NCBI GenBank assembly: GCA_036556805.1 | Contig: DATBIS010000076.1 | Span: 1-7,573, forward strand | Length of the DNA: 7,573 nt | Origin: DATBIS01 sp036556805 | Lineage (GTDB): Bacteria; Actinomycetota; UBA4738; HRBIN12 | Direction: 5' to 3' | Shown here: in pieces, positions 1-5,995 of the stretch | Layout: each line of letters opens with the position of its first letter | Numbering within the stretch: the stretch's first letter is position 1 | Notes under the pieces: generated by a model | Told to the model about the DNA's origin: nothing | Databases searched by the model: none | The model's input: the letters and a program-made list of their open reading frames with translations, nothing else | Made by a program: the position numbers and the translations under genes

Positions 1-1113
1 GAGTACTGGGGCGGGGCCGCGAACAAGATCTTCGGCGAGACCGTCCCGATCCAGGACCAGGGCCTCGACGTCACGCTGCGCGAGCCGGTGGGCGTCTGCG
101 CGCTCATCACGCCGTGGAACTTCCCGCTCGTGATCGCGACGTGGAAGATCGCGCCGGCCCTCGCGTGCGGCAACACGATCGTCGTGAAGCCGGCGTCGTT
201 CACGCCGCTCTCGGTGCTCCGCCTCGCCGAGGTCCTCGTGGAGGCGGGCCTGCCGCCCGAGGCGATCTCGGTCCTGCCGGGTCCCGGTTCGGCAGTGGGG
301 AACGCGCTCGTGACGGACCCCCGCGTGAACAAGGTGGGCTTCACGGGCTCGACCGAGGTCGGATCGAAGATCATGGCGCTCGCCGCGCAGAACATCACGC
401 GCGTCTCGCTCGAGCTCGGGGGGAAGTCCGCGAACGTCGTGTTCGCCGACGCCGACATGGAGCAGGCGCTCGAGCGTTCGGTCTGGGCGGTGTTCGACAA
501 CACGGGGCAGGACTGCTGCGCGAGGAGCCGCGTGTTCGTGGAGCGACCCGCGTACGACGACTTCGTGGCCGCCATGGCGAAGCGCACCGACGAGCTGAAG
601 GTCGGCGCGCCCCTCGACGAGGAGACCGACCTCGGCCCGATGATCTCGGCAGGACAGCGCCAGACGTCGCTCGACTACCTCGAGATCGGACAGAAGGAGG
701 GCGCTCGCCTGGTGACCGGGGGCGAGATCCCCGAGGTCGCCGGCGGTGAGGACGGCTTCTACCTGCGGCCGGCGGTGCTCGCGGACGTGAGCAACGACTG
801 GCGCGTGGCGCGAGAGGAGATCTTCGGTCCGGTCGCGTGCGTGATCCCGTTCGACACCGAGGAGGAGGCGATCCGCCGGGCGAACGAGAACGAGTACGGC
901 CTGTCGGGCTCGATCTGGACGCGGGACCTCGGCCGCGCGATCCGCGTGGCGAAGGGCATCCGCACGGGCGTCATCAGCGTGAACTCGTCTCACAGCGTCC
1001 ACACCGAGGCCCCGTTCGGCGGCTACAAGCGCAGTGGGATGGGCCGCGAGATGGGCATGCACGCGGTGAACCTCTACACCGAGGTCAAGAACGTCTACTT
1101 CTCGCAGGCGTAG
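1..1113 (+). CDS. Aldehyde dehydrogenase, NAD(P)-dependent (5' end cut off)
   Basis: Oxidises an aldehyde to the carboxylic acid with NAD(P)+ in the cytoplasm. The frame is open from base 1 to the TAG at 1111-1113, giving 371 residues; the family is usually about 480-500, so roughly the first 110-130 residues lie outside the window. In fragment numbering the landmarks are: TPWNFPL with the oxyanion Asn near 40; VVKPAS (cofactor Lys near 63); GFTGSTEVG (Rossmann loop); LELGGKSA with the general-base Glu near 138; FDNTGQDCCAR with the catalytic Cys near 172, followed by a second Cys; EEIFGPV; and the C-terminal PFGGYKRSGMGRE. The GTG at 88 is internal, since conserved sequence precedes it. Next to gamma-glutamyl ligases, a hydrolase and aminotransferases, the likely role is oxidising an amine-derived aldehyde (PuuC/PauC-like); that is context inference, because the superfamily is broad. 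It converges on GS-1 with no gap between stop codons. The family call is very sure; the substrate is unknown. Confidence 0.95.
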   Translation, partial: EYWGGAANKIFGETVPIQDQGLDVTLREPVGVCALITPWNFPLVIATWKIAPALACGNTIVVKPASFTPLSVLRLAEVLVEAGLPPEAISVLPGPGSAVGNALVTDPRVNKVGFTGSTEVGSKIMALAAQNITRVSLELGGKSANVVFADADMEQALERSVWAVFDNTGQDCCARSRVFVERPAYDDFVAAMAKRTDELKVGAPLDEETDLGPMISAGQRQTSLDYLEIGQKEGARLVTGGEIPEVAGGEDGFYLRPAVLADVSNDWRVAREEIFGPVACVIPFDTEEEAIRRANENEYGLSGSIWTRDLGRAIRVAKGIRTGVISVNSSHSVHTEAPFGGYKRSGMGREMGMHAVNLYTEVKNVYFSQA

Positions 1114-2415
1114 CTAGACGGAGCGCCCGTACCGCTCACGCTCCCAGTCGGTGACGGTCTCGCGCCACGCCTTCAGCTCCCACGCGCGCGTCGTTCGGTA
1201 GTAGGTGCTGAACGTGTCGCCGAGTGCCGTCCGCAGCACGTCGTCCTCGTCGAACGCGGCGAGCGCGGACTCCAGCGAGCCGGGGAGCTCGGGGCGGTCC
1301 TCGAGCGCGTAGGCGTCGCCCTCGATCGGCGCGGGCGGCTCGGACTTGTTGCGGATCCCGTCGGCGGCCGAGGCGGCGATCGCCGCGAGCGCGAGGTAGG
1401 GGTTCGCGTCGGCTCCGGGACGCCGGCACTCGAACCGCCAGAGCTCCGGCCGTTCCGAACGGATCGCGCGAACCGCGCACGAGCGGTTCTCGTAGCCCCA
1501 GGTCGCGTTGATCGGCGCGAACCATCCCGGCACGAGGCGCTTGTACGAGTTGATCGTGGGGTTCAGCAGGAGCGAGGCGGCCGGGAGGTGCTCCACCACG
1601 CCGGCGATCGCCGAGGCGAAGGGGGCCGGCAGCGGATCCGTGCGGTCGGCCCCCGCGAAGGCGTTCCCGTCGGCATCCCAGCAGGACAGGTGCACGTGCC
1701 CGCTCGAGCCCTCCTCGCCGGGGACGGTCTTCGCGAGAAAGCTCGCGCGCAGGCCCGTCGCCGACGCGAGGTCCTTCACCGCGAACTTCAGCAGGGCCGC
1801 CTCGTCCGCGGCGCGGACGCCGCGGCGCGGCTCGAGGTTGAGCTCGAGCAGCCCGGGTCCGGCCTCGGTGTGCACGGCGGAGAGCTCGATGCCCAGGCCC
1901 TCGAGCGCCTGCACGAGCCGCGACACGAACTCGTCGTAACGGCCGATCTCCACCAGGCTGTAGCTGATGCCGCTCGACAGCGGAGCCTCGGCGGCGTCCC
2001 ACAGGCGGATCTCGTACTCGAGCGCCGCCATCGTCTCGAGGCCGAGCTCGGCGAGCCCGTCGAGCACGTGGCGCAACACCTCGCGCGAGGCGAAGTCGCA
2101 CGGGCTTCCGTCGGGCCAGCTCGGGGTCGCGAGGCACACACGCCAGCCGGGTCGCCACGCGAGCTCGTGCAGCGTCGTGGGGTCCGGCTGGACCAGCAGG
2201 TCGGCCGCGCCGGTGCGGATGCCGAAGTTCTCGAAGTCGGCGATGGGGGTGTCGACCGGGTCGAGACCCAGGATGAGGTCCGTCATCACGGTGCCGCGCC
2301 GCAGCGCCGACTCGAACGCGGCGGGCCGAAGCGCCTTGCCGCGGATCGAGCCGTTCACGTCGGGGATGCCGAGGAGCACGAACTCCTCCCTGCTCGCGTG
2401 GCCCTCCGCGCTCAT
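1114..2415 (-). CDS. GS-1: glutamine-synthetase-family gamma-glutamyl-amine ligase
   Basis: Predicted ATP-dependent ligase of 433 residues joining the glutamate gamma-carboxyl to an amine, in the PuuA/PauA/GlnA3-4 class. The N-terminal beta-grasp part has PDVNGSIRGKAL (18-29), typical of PuuA-like proteins, and no FDGSS ammonium-site motif. Catalytic-domain landmarks are EYE (133-135), a Glu pair at 184 and 191 in HTEAGPGLLEL, GHVHLS with His240 and His242, NSYKRLVPG (289-297), ENRSCAVR (309-316) and FECRRPGADANPYL (328-341, Glu329 and Arg331). No adenylylation-site tyrosine region typical of housekeeping GlnA is recognisable. One oddity is that the usual Gln between the two metal Glu residues (GQxE) is Leu189. 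The ATG at 2415 overlaps the stop of aminotransferase B as ATGA. Upstream there is only a weak GGGA about 9 bases away, so translational coupling is likely. It is the last gene of the four-gene operon. The family call is sure; the amine substrate is unknown. Confidence 0.93.
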   Translation of the reverse strand: MSAEGHASREEFVLLGIPDVNGSIRGKALRPAAFESALRRGTVMTDLILGLDPVDTPIADFENFGIRTGAADLLVQPDPTTLHELAWRPGWRVCLATPSWPDGSPCDFASREVLRHVLDGLAELGLETMAALEYEIRLWDAAEAPLSSGISYSLVEIGRYDEFVSRLVQALEGLGIELSAVHTEAGPGLLELNLEPRRGVRAADEAALLKFAVKDLASATGLRASFLAKTVPGEEGSSGHVHLSCWDADGNAFAGADRTDPLPAPFASAIAGVVEHLPAASLLLNPTINSYKRLVPGWFAPINATWGYENRSCAVRAIRSERPELWRFECRRPGADANPYLALAAIAASAADGIRNKSEPPAPIEGDAYALEDRPELPGSLESALAAFDEDDVLRTALGDTFSTYYRTTRAWELKAWRETVTDWERERYGRSV

Positions 2416-3758
2416 GCGAGCGAGTCCCGGATCGTGCGCTCGACGTCGCCGATCGTCGACGCGAGCCGCTCGACCATCTGGGAGAGCTCGTCGTCGGTGC
2501 TCGTGTAGGCGGGTGCGAGCAGGACCTGATCGCCCGCGAACCCGTCGGCCTGCGGGTGGGTCGACGTCACGAGCAGTCCGTGTTCGAACGCGACGTCGTC
2601 GACGAGCGAGGCGGCATCGAGCTCCACCGGGAGGAACGAGGTGCCGTCGCGCGGGTCGACGAGCTCCACACCCAGCAGGAAGCCGCGGCCGCGGACCTCG
2701 CGCACGAGGCCGAAGCCCGACAGGGCCGACTCGAGCTCGGCGAGGAGCGACGGGCCGCGCTCGCGGACGCGATCGACCAGGCCGTCGGCGACGATGCGAT
2801 CGAGCACCGCGAGCCCGATCGCCGACGAGAGCGGCGCGCCGTCCCATGTGTGACCGAGGTCGAACTCCCGCGAGCCGCGGTCGACGGCGTCGTAGACGCG
2901 TTGGGTGCAGAGGACGGCGCCGAGCGGGGCGTAGCCCGCGCCGAGGCCCTTCCCGATCGCGACGATGTCGGGCTCGATCGGGAGCTGGTGCGCGGCGAGC
3001 CACGTCCCCACGCGGCCGACCCCCGAGACGACCTCGTCGAAGCACACGAGAAAGCCGTGCTCCGCGCGTCGCTCGTCGAGGCCGCGCCAGAACGTCTCCG
3101 GCGGCGAGTAGCCGGGGAGCGCCGCACCGCCGACCGGTTCGCAGAAGAACGCCGCGATCGTCTCCGGGCCGGCATCCCGGATGAGCCGGTCGAGCTCCTC
3201 GAGCGCGGCCTCGCCCGACGGGTCGAAGCGCCAGGTGCTCGGTGGGAGGTGAAGGTGCTCGGCGAGGTACGGCGCGTACGGCTCCTGCAACGCGCGCCTG
3301 CCGTTCAGCGCGAGCGTGCCCATCGTGGACCCGTGGTAGGCCTGCGCCGGCGAGATCACCCGCCAGCGCTCGTCGCGGCCCTGGTCGACGTGGAAGATCC
3401 GCGCGAGCTGCAGGGCGGTTTCGTTCGCCTCCGACCCGCCCGAGACGAAACGCGCGCGCGCCATCTCGGGCGCGACGACCTCGATCACGCGCTCCGCGAG
3501 ACGCTCCTGCGGTCCGCTCGTGAAATGGTGGTTGTAGTAGTACGCGATCCGCTCGGCCTGGTCCTGGAGCGCCGCCGCGAGCTCCGGCACGCCGTTGCCG
3601 AGGCACGTGACCATGGCGCCCCCCGAACAGGCATCGAGGATCCTGTCGCCGTCGGTGGTCGTGAGCCAGACGCCGTCGCCGCGCTCGATGTTCGGATATC
3701 CGAGGTCGAGGAAGCGCGAGAACACGCTCGATTCGGCGGACGCGACGAGCGCGCTCAT
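2412..3758 (-). CDS. Aminotransferase B: class III PLP-dependent aminotransferase
   Basis: Transfers an amino group, typically from an omega-amino acid or amine, to a 2-oxo acid using PLP; 448 residues, normal for class III. The order of motifs is: N-terminal RGDGVW...LDACSGG (26-47); the glycine-rich phosphate loop SGGSEANE (106-113); AYHGSTM (140-146); FFCEPVGG with Glu207; FDEVVSGVGR with the PLP-pyridine Asp241; the Schiff-base Lys270 in IGKGLGAGY; and GHTWDGAPL (302-310). These are all standard class III positions. The ATG at 3758 overlaps the GATase stop as ATGA and has GGGAG seven bases upstream; the N-terminus also lines up with aminotransferase A, which supports this start. It is a clear paralogue of aminotransferase A with the GATase gene between them. 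Its EPVGG and SGGSEANE motifs are closer to the family consensus than those of A. The substrate is unknown; a GABA-like omega-amino acid or a gamma-glutamylated amine is inferred from the neighbours. Confidence 0.95.
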   Translation of the reverse strand: MSALVASAESSVFSRFLDLGYPNIERGDGVWLTTTDGDRILDACSGGAMVTCLGNGVPELAAALQDQAERIAYYYNHHFTSGPQERLAERVIEVVAPEMARARFVSGGSEANETALQLARIFHVDQGRDERWRVISPAQAYHGSTMGTLALNGRRALQEPYAPYLAEHLHLPPSTWRFDPSGEAALEELDRLIRDAGPETIAAFFCEPVGGAALPGYSPPETFWRGLDERRAEHGFLVCFDEVVSGVGRVGTWLAAHQLPIEPDIVAIGKGLGAGYAPLGAVLCTQRVYDAVDRGSREFDLGHTWDGAPLSSAIGLAVLDRIVADGLVDRVRERGPSLLAELESALSGFGLVREVRGRGFLLGVELVDPRDGTSFLPVELDAASLVDDVAFEHGLLVTSTHPQADGFAGDQVLLAPAYTSTDDELSQMVERLASTIGDVERTIRDSLA

Positions 3759-4462
3759 CGCTCCGCTCCCGCGCCGATGCCGGCCACGCGCTCGAGGAAC
3801 CCCTCGAGGAGCTTCCACGAGGTACGCTTGCTCTCCTCGGCGCGGCGGTTCGTCTCCTCGAGCAGTCGGTCGGGGTCGACGCCCTCGGCGTCGAGCTCGT
3901 GCCGATAGGTGCGCACCCAGTCGTCCATGATCTCCGGCGTCACCTCCGGGTGAAACTGAAGCCCGAGGCTTCGCCCCGCGACGAACGCCTGAGCGCCCAG
4001 CTCGGTCTCGGCGATGACCGTGGCCTCCGCGGGCGCCTCGATCACGTCGAAGTGCCACTGGAACCACGGACCCTCCGGGACGAGATCGGGATCGCTCGTT
4101 CGAACGGGCAGCCAGCCGATCTCGCACTCGTCGCCCTTGTAGACGCTCCCGCCGAGCACGCGCGCGAGCATCTGCCCGCCGAAACAGAGGCCGAGGATCG
4201 GGACGTTCGCCTCGATGGCCCGTCGCATGAGCGCATCCTCGCGCGTGACGAAGGCATGAGAATCGTCGTACGCGGCGAACTCCGAGCCGAGCGAGACGAT
4301 GAGGTCGTAGTCGCCGGGATCGACCGCCGGGTCCTCGAGGTCGATGCGCACCACGTCGATGTCGGCGCCGTGCTGCAGCAGCCACTCGGTGACGTGGCCG
4401 GGCGGCGTGGGGTCCTCGTGCTGCAGGATCAACGCGCGCAGCTGCCGGCCCTCGCCGCTCAC
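3755..4462 (-). CDS. Class I glutamine amidotransferase-like hydrolase
   Basis: A stand-alone class I glutamine amidotransferase domain of 235 residues, expected to hydrolyse a gamma-glutamyl amide bond through a Cys-His-Glu triad. Visible are the nucleophile elbow GLCFGGQ with Cys93, the oxyanion region VSLGSE (56-61), a HFD at 137-139, and QFHPEV with His171 and Glu173. After the core, residues of about 180-225 form a charged, probably helical tail. No synthetase domain is fused and none is encoded nearby. Between two aminotransferases and beside GS-like ligases, it most plausibly removes the glutamate cap, the step done by PuuD in putrescine catabolism; GS-like plus GATase-like pairs are also known in aniline degradation (TdnQ/TdnT, AtdA1/AtdA2). 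It could instead deliver ammonia to a partner. The GTG at 4462 overlaps the stop of aminotransferase A as GTGA and has GGGAG seven bases upstream. Fold and triad are sure; the substrate is inferred. Confidence 0.92.
   Translation of the reverse strand: MSGEGRQLRALILQHEDPTPPGHVTEWLLQHGADIDVVRIDLEDPAVDPGDYDLIVSLGSEFAAYDDSHAFVTREDALMRRAIEANVPILGLCFGGQMLARVLGGSVYKGDECEIGWLPVRTSDPDLVPEGPWFQWHFDVIEAPAEATVIAETELGAQAFVAGRSLGLQFHPEVTPEIMDDWVRTYRHELDAEGVDPDRLLEETNRRAEESKRTSWKLLEGFLERVAGIGAGAER
3766..3770 (-). promoter_or_regulatory. Ribosome binding site of aminotransferase B
   Basis: GGGAG on the minus strand, seven bases before the ATG at 3758, inside the last codons of the GATase gene. A second GGAG lies too close to the ATG (two bases) to be the main site. 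It supports the ATG in the ATGA overlap as the start. Confidence 0.55.
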
Positions 4463-5838
4463 CGGTCGGCTCCCGTGGGCGCGGGGCTCGTGCTGAGCTC
4501 CTTGTCCACACCCTCTGCGACCTCGTGCACCGTCGCGGCGAACCGCGCCACCATCTCGGCGAGCTCGTCGTCGGTGGTCGTGAACGGCGGTGCGAAGAGC
4601 GTCTGGTCCCCGGCGAACCCGTCGCGCGTCGGCTGCGTCGACAACACGACCAGGCCGCGCTCGAACGCCGCGTCGTCGATCCGCGCGCCCACGCGAAGTT
4701 CGCGGGGCAGGAACGAGTCACCGTCGCGCGGGTCGACGAAGGATACGCCGAGCAGGTAGCCGTGCCCGCGCACCTCGCGCACCATCGGGACGTCGCGGAG
4801 GGCCACGCGCAGCTCCTCCAAGAGCGCGGCGCCGCGGTCGTGGACGCGCTCCACGAGCCGCTCGGAACGCATCACCTCGAGGACCGCGAGCCCCACCGCG
4901 CACGCGAGCGGAGCGCCGTCCCAGGTGTGGCCGAGCGAGAACTGCCTCGAGCCCTGGGCGAACGCCTCGTATACGCGATCGCGGACGAGCACCGCGCCGA
5001 TCGCCGTGTAGCCGGCCCCGAGTCCCTTCGCGGTCGCGATGATGTCGGGCGGGCACGCGGTATCGGCCCCGGCGAACCACCGGCCCGTGCGGCCGACGCC
5101 GGTGACGACCTCGTCGAAGAGCACGAGGAAGCCGTGCCGCTCTCGCCGTTCGGCGAGGCCCTCCCAGAACCGGACCGGCGGCGTGTACCCGGGGAGGGCC
5201 GCGGCGCTGATCGCCTCGCAGAAGAACGCCGAGACCGTCTCGGGGCCCGCCTCGTCGAGCGCGCGGTCGAGCGCCTCGAGCGCGGCCTCGCCGGACGGGT
5301 CGAACCGCCACGTGCTGGGCGGGATGTGGAGGTGCTGCGGCAGGTACGGGCCGAACGGCCCATGCATCCCGGGGCGTCCCGTGAGGGCGAGCGTCTGCAT
5401 CGTCGGGCCGTGGTAGGCCTGCGCCGGTGAGATCACCTGCCACCGATCCGGCTCGCCGCGTTCGACGTGGTAGCTCCGCGCGATCTGCACGGCCATCTCG
5501 TTCGCGTCGGCGCCGCTCGTGACGAAGCGCGCGCGCGTGAACCCGTCGGGGGCGACCGCCACGAGCTCACGGGCGAGCCGCTCCTGGGCGGGGTTCGTGA
5601 GGCGCTCGTTGTGCACGAACGCGAGTCGCTCGGCCTGGGCTCGCGCCGCCGCGATGACGTCGTGCCGGCCGTGCCCGAGCGTGGCGGCCATCGACCCCCC
5701 GCTCATCGCGTCGAGGTACCGGTGCCCGGCCGCGTCCTCCACCCAGACGCCGTCACCGCGCACGATCACCGGGTAGCGCCGGTCGAGCTCGAGCGGGAGC
5801 ACGTGGCTCTCGTCGCTGGCGATCACCGAGCGGGCCAA
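4459..5838 (-). CDS. Aminotransferase A: class III PLP-dependent aminotransferase
   Basis: PLP-dependent class III aminotransferase of 459 residues and the first gene of the minus-strand operon. Motifs in order are RGDGVW (27-32), LDAMSGGSM (42-50), TSGADANE (107-114), AYHGPTM (141-147), FFCEAISAAALPGY with Glu208, FDEVVTGVGR with the cofactor Asp242, the Schiff-base Lys271 in TAKGLGAGY, and GHTWDGAPL (303-311). It is strongly similar to aminotransferase B along its length, about two thirds identical by eye in the block from ISPAQAYHG to GVGR. It departs from B and from the class consensus at two cofactor-proximal motifs: EAISA instead of EPVGG, and SGADANE instead of SGSEANE. The start is TTG at 5838, chosen because a perfect AAGGAGG (5844-5850) sits five bases upstream; the next candidate, GTG at 5826, is too far from it. 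The catalytic lysine and aspartate are intact, so it is probably active. The substrate is unknown. Confidence 0.94.
   Translation of the reverse strand: MARSVIASDESHVLPLELDRRYPVIVRGDGVWVEDAAGHRYLDAMSGGSMAATLGHGRHDVIAAARAQAERLAFVHNERLTNPAQERLARELVAVAPDGFTRARFVTSGADANEMAVQIARSYHVERGEPDRWQVISPAQAYHGPTMQTLALTGRPGMHGPFGPYLPQHLHIPPSTWRFDPSGEAALEALDRALDEAGPETVSAFFCEAISAAALPGYTPPVRFWEGLAERRERHGFLVLFDEVVTGVGRTGRWFAGADTACPPDIIATAKGLGAGYTAIGAVLVRDRVYEAFAQGSRQFSLGHTWDGAPLACAVGLAVLEVMRSERLVERVHDRGAALLEELRVALRDVPMVREVRGHGYLLGVSFVDPRDGDSFLPRELRVGARIDDAAFERGLVVLSTQPTRDGFAGDQTLFAPPFTTTDDELAEMVARFAATVHEVAEGVDKELSTSPAPTGADR
4470..4474 (-). promoter_or_regulatory. Ribosome binding site of the GATase gene
   Basis: GGGAG on the minus strand, seven bases before the GTG start at 4462 and inside the end of aminotransferase A. 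It supports the GTG as the true start and re-initiation at the GTGA overlap. The same GGGAG-N7-start spacing recurs before aminotransferase B. Confidence 0.55.
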
Positions 5839-5843
5839 CGGGG

Positions 5844-5850
5844 CCTCCTT
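5844..5850 (-). promoter_or_regulatory. Strong Shine-Dalgarno deciding the TTG start of aminotransferase A
   Basis: AAGGAGG on the minus strand, a full anti-16S match, lies five bases before the TTG at 5838. No ATG or GTG has better spacing, so this site fixes the rare TTG as the operon's first start codon. Confidence 0.8.
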
Positions 5851-5851
5851 G

Positions 5852-5865
5852 TCCGGGTCCCCGGA
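5852..5865. repeat. 6-2-6 inverted repeat, possible operator or 5'-UTR hairpin
   Basis: TCCGGG-TC-CCCGGA is a perfect inverted repeat with six-base arms. It lies between the possible minus-strand -10 (TAATCT) and the AAGGAGG of aminotransferase A, where a repressor site or a small RNA stem near the ribosome binding site would act. G/C-only arms of this size arise often by chance in such DNA, so the functional reading is weak. Confidence 0.3.
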
Positions 5866-5983
5866 GATTACCTCCCGGCGCGCGCGGACCGGAACCCGCG
5901 ATGCGTCTTCCCGGGCGGTTCGCTATCCTGCTGCCCCCGCCCCTCCGCACAGGCGAACGAGGGACCCAGACGGCGTGGGCCGC

Positions 5984-5990
5984 AGGAGGA
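5984..5990 (+). promoter_or_regulatory. Shine-Dalgarno deciding the GTG start of GS-2
   Basis: AGGAGGA lies five bases before the GTG at 5996. It rules out the longer reading from the TTG at 5849, whose extra 49 residues are Arg/Pro-rich and unlike a glutamine synthetase N-terminus. Confidence 0.8.
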
Positions 5991-5995
5991 ACTCC

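Larger units (their letters stand above)
5839..5995. promoter_or_regulatory. Divergent promoter region between aminotransferase A and GS-2
   Basis: The 157 bases between two divergent starts must hold the promoters for the four-gene operon and for GS-2. For the minus strand, TAATCT (plus coordinates 5865-5870) is a possible -10, about 26 bases before the TTG. For the plus strand, TATCCT at 5924-5929 is a possible -10, about 66 bases before the GTG. Neither has a convincing TTGACA-like -35 at 16-18 bases, so both are weak suggestions. A shared region allows one regulator to control both transcripts. No regulator gene is in the window. Confidence 0.5.

Noticed and set aside
1114..3606. A long open minus-strand frame that would fuse GS-1 to an 800-residue protein
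   Set aside because: Upstream of the ATG at 2415 the frame is Arg/Pro/Ala-rich and is the out-of-frame reading of aminotransferase B. Absence of stops is a GC-content effect, and the ATGA junction explains the real start.
2556..3908. Plus-strand open frames opposite the aminotransferase genes
   Set aside because: Shadow frames with charged repetitive composition, no family motif and no good ribosome binding site. Similar ones lie opposite aminotransferase A and GS-1.
2412..4721. Possible N-terminal extension of aminotransferase B through the GATase gene
   Set aside because: The extension is low-complexity Arg/Ser/Pro sequence out of frame with the GATase. The ATG at 3758 has a ribosome binding site and aligns with the N-terminus of aminotransferase A.
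5849..5995. Longer GS-2 starting at the TTG at 5849
   Set aside because: It would add 49 Arg/Pro-rich residues and run over the divergent promoter region. The GTG at 5996 has AGGAGGA at proper spacing and gives a normal N-terminus.
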